NCBI GenBank assembly: GCA_013400115.1
Contig: VXBP01002567.1
Coordinates: forward strand, 186,001 to 250,000
Length of the DNA stretch: 64,000 nt
Direction: 5' to 3'
From: Rhinopomastus cyanomelas
Lineage: Eukaryota; Chordata; Aves; Bucerotiformes; Rhinopomastidae
Shown here: positions 63,458 to 64,000 of the stretch, piece after piece
How the letters are laid out: the number at the start of each line of letters is the position of its first letter
Numbering within the stretch: position 1 is the first letter of the stretch
Notes under the pieces: model-generated
The model's input: only the letters and a program-made list of their open reading frames with translations
The model's database searches: none
What the model was told of the DNA's origin: nothing
Translations under genes and position numbers: made by a program

Positions 63458-64000
63458 CTTTATTTGACTGTGCCAGAGGATAAGTTTAATTAGTGCTATG
63501 CTCTGCAGGTGCCAAGTAGTGATCAAATTCGAGGCAGAATTGTCCTAATAGATGTTTCAAAGTCGCTTGCTTGTGAATAAGCAACACTGAGTCTGCGTTA
63601 CAAGCTTTTCTATTCTCTCTCCTTTATTTTTTCCTTATCCAAGGATCACTGTTTGAGGGCTGCTTTCCTGATCTCCATGTTGATCCTTTATAGTCTCAAT
63701 GCAAACATGACAGATGGAAGAGCCCTTAACAGTGAAAAATCACCGATCTGATTGGACCTGAATCATATAGATCAGCCGTCAGTATTCAATGAGGATGAGG
63801 TGTTGCAGTTCAATAAGCAGTGGGGGTACAAATGACCCTGCTATGGGATGCCTATCCATCATAGGGTGATTGATACTAGACCCAGAGGGACATGGATAAG
63901 TGAAAGAGCCCCAAGTAAAAAGGTTTAAATTCTTTACAGGATAGCTTGAAATGTGAGAGTTGTCTTTTTGGTTTGCAAACTGTATTTGAAATGATGGCTT
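63458..64000. other. Unique non-coding stretch at window end
   Basis: No repeat, exon or RNA gene recognised. Confidence 0.45.

Noticed and set aside
1..64000. CRISPR array, operon or other prokaryote-type system
   Set aside because: The sequence is vertebrate. The many repeated words are dispersed CR1 copies, and the only regular array (55992-56165) is a CR1-derived tandem repeat without spacers.
1..64000. Endogenous retrovirus or LTR element
   Set aside because: No paired LTRs, primer-binding site, gag/pol/env-like frames or polypurine tract were recognised. All reverse-transcriptase-like sequence is CR1 ORF2.
1..64000. tRNA, rRNA or snRNA genes
   Set aside because: No A/B-box pair with cloverleaf, rRNA core or snRNA signature was noticed on either strand by eye; a tRNAscan or Infernal run would be decisive.

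Overview
The window looks like avian nuclear DNA without any host protein-coding exon, tRNA or rRNA gene that I can recognise. The diagnosis rests on roughly 70 pieces of CR1 (chicken repeat 1) LINE retrotransposon, about one per kilobase and, by eye, near one fifth of the sequence. Each has the CR1 hallmark: a 5' truncated copy ending in a 3' UTR with a short octamer-type tail (ATTCTGTG/ATTCTATG or TACTGTGA), and no poly(A). CR1 load this high is known for woodpeckers and relatives (Piciformes) and for hornbills/hoopoes (Bucerotiformes); I infer one of these, most likely a woodpecker, without proof. '+' copies read toward the tail '...CCCTTCCAATCCCTAATGTTCTGTGATTCTGTGA'-type end; '-' copies show its reverse complement.

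Layout: 1-11 kb, unique DNA with scattered CR1 including a 660-bp minus copy (2277-2940). 11-15 kb, a run of plus-strand CR1s and three single-N assembly joins (11450, 11720, 12139), one of which seems to hold a misplaced contig. 15-21 kb, a duplicated ~50-bp unique motif (15232, 16260), a tail-to-tail CR1 pair (16951-17412) and a CR1 hosting two later CR1 insertions (20150-20697). 21-27 kb, possible regulatory DNA (21955-22400, 25920-26470), the best preserved CR1 reverse-transcriptase end (22699-23394) and an internally deleted CR1 joining endonuclease to 3' end (26608-26960). 29-46 kb is poorer in repeats, with several AT-rich, homeodomain-site-rich blocks. 46-64 kb has older CR1 families, a perfect 32-bp palindrome (50325-50356), an AT-rich tract (52376-52590), a 31-bp minisatellite grown out of a CR1 (55992-56165), and more candidate regulatory blocks.

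The longest open frames not explained by CR1 are 223 aa or less, have no recognisable domain, and I treat them as chance. The repeat-free AT-rich blocks resemble conserved non-coding elements of a gene desert or very long intron near a developmental regulator, but I cannot test conservation. I saw no unknown multi-gene system. The most interesting content is CR1 mechanism (nested, internally deleted, chimeric and tandem-amplified copies) plus a few unexplained duplications and a palindrome.
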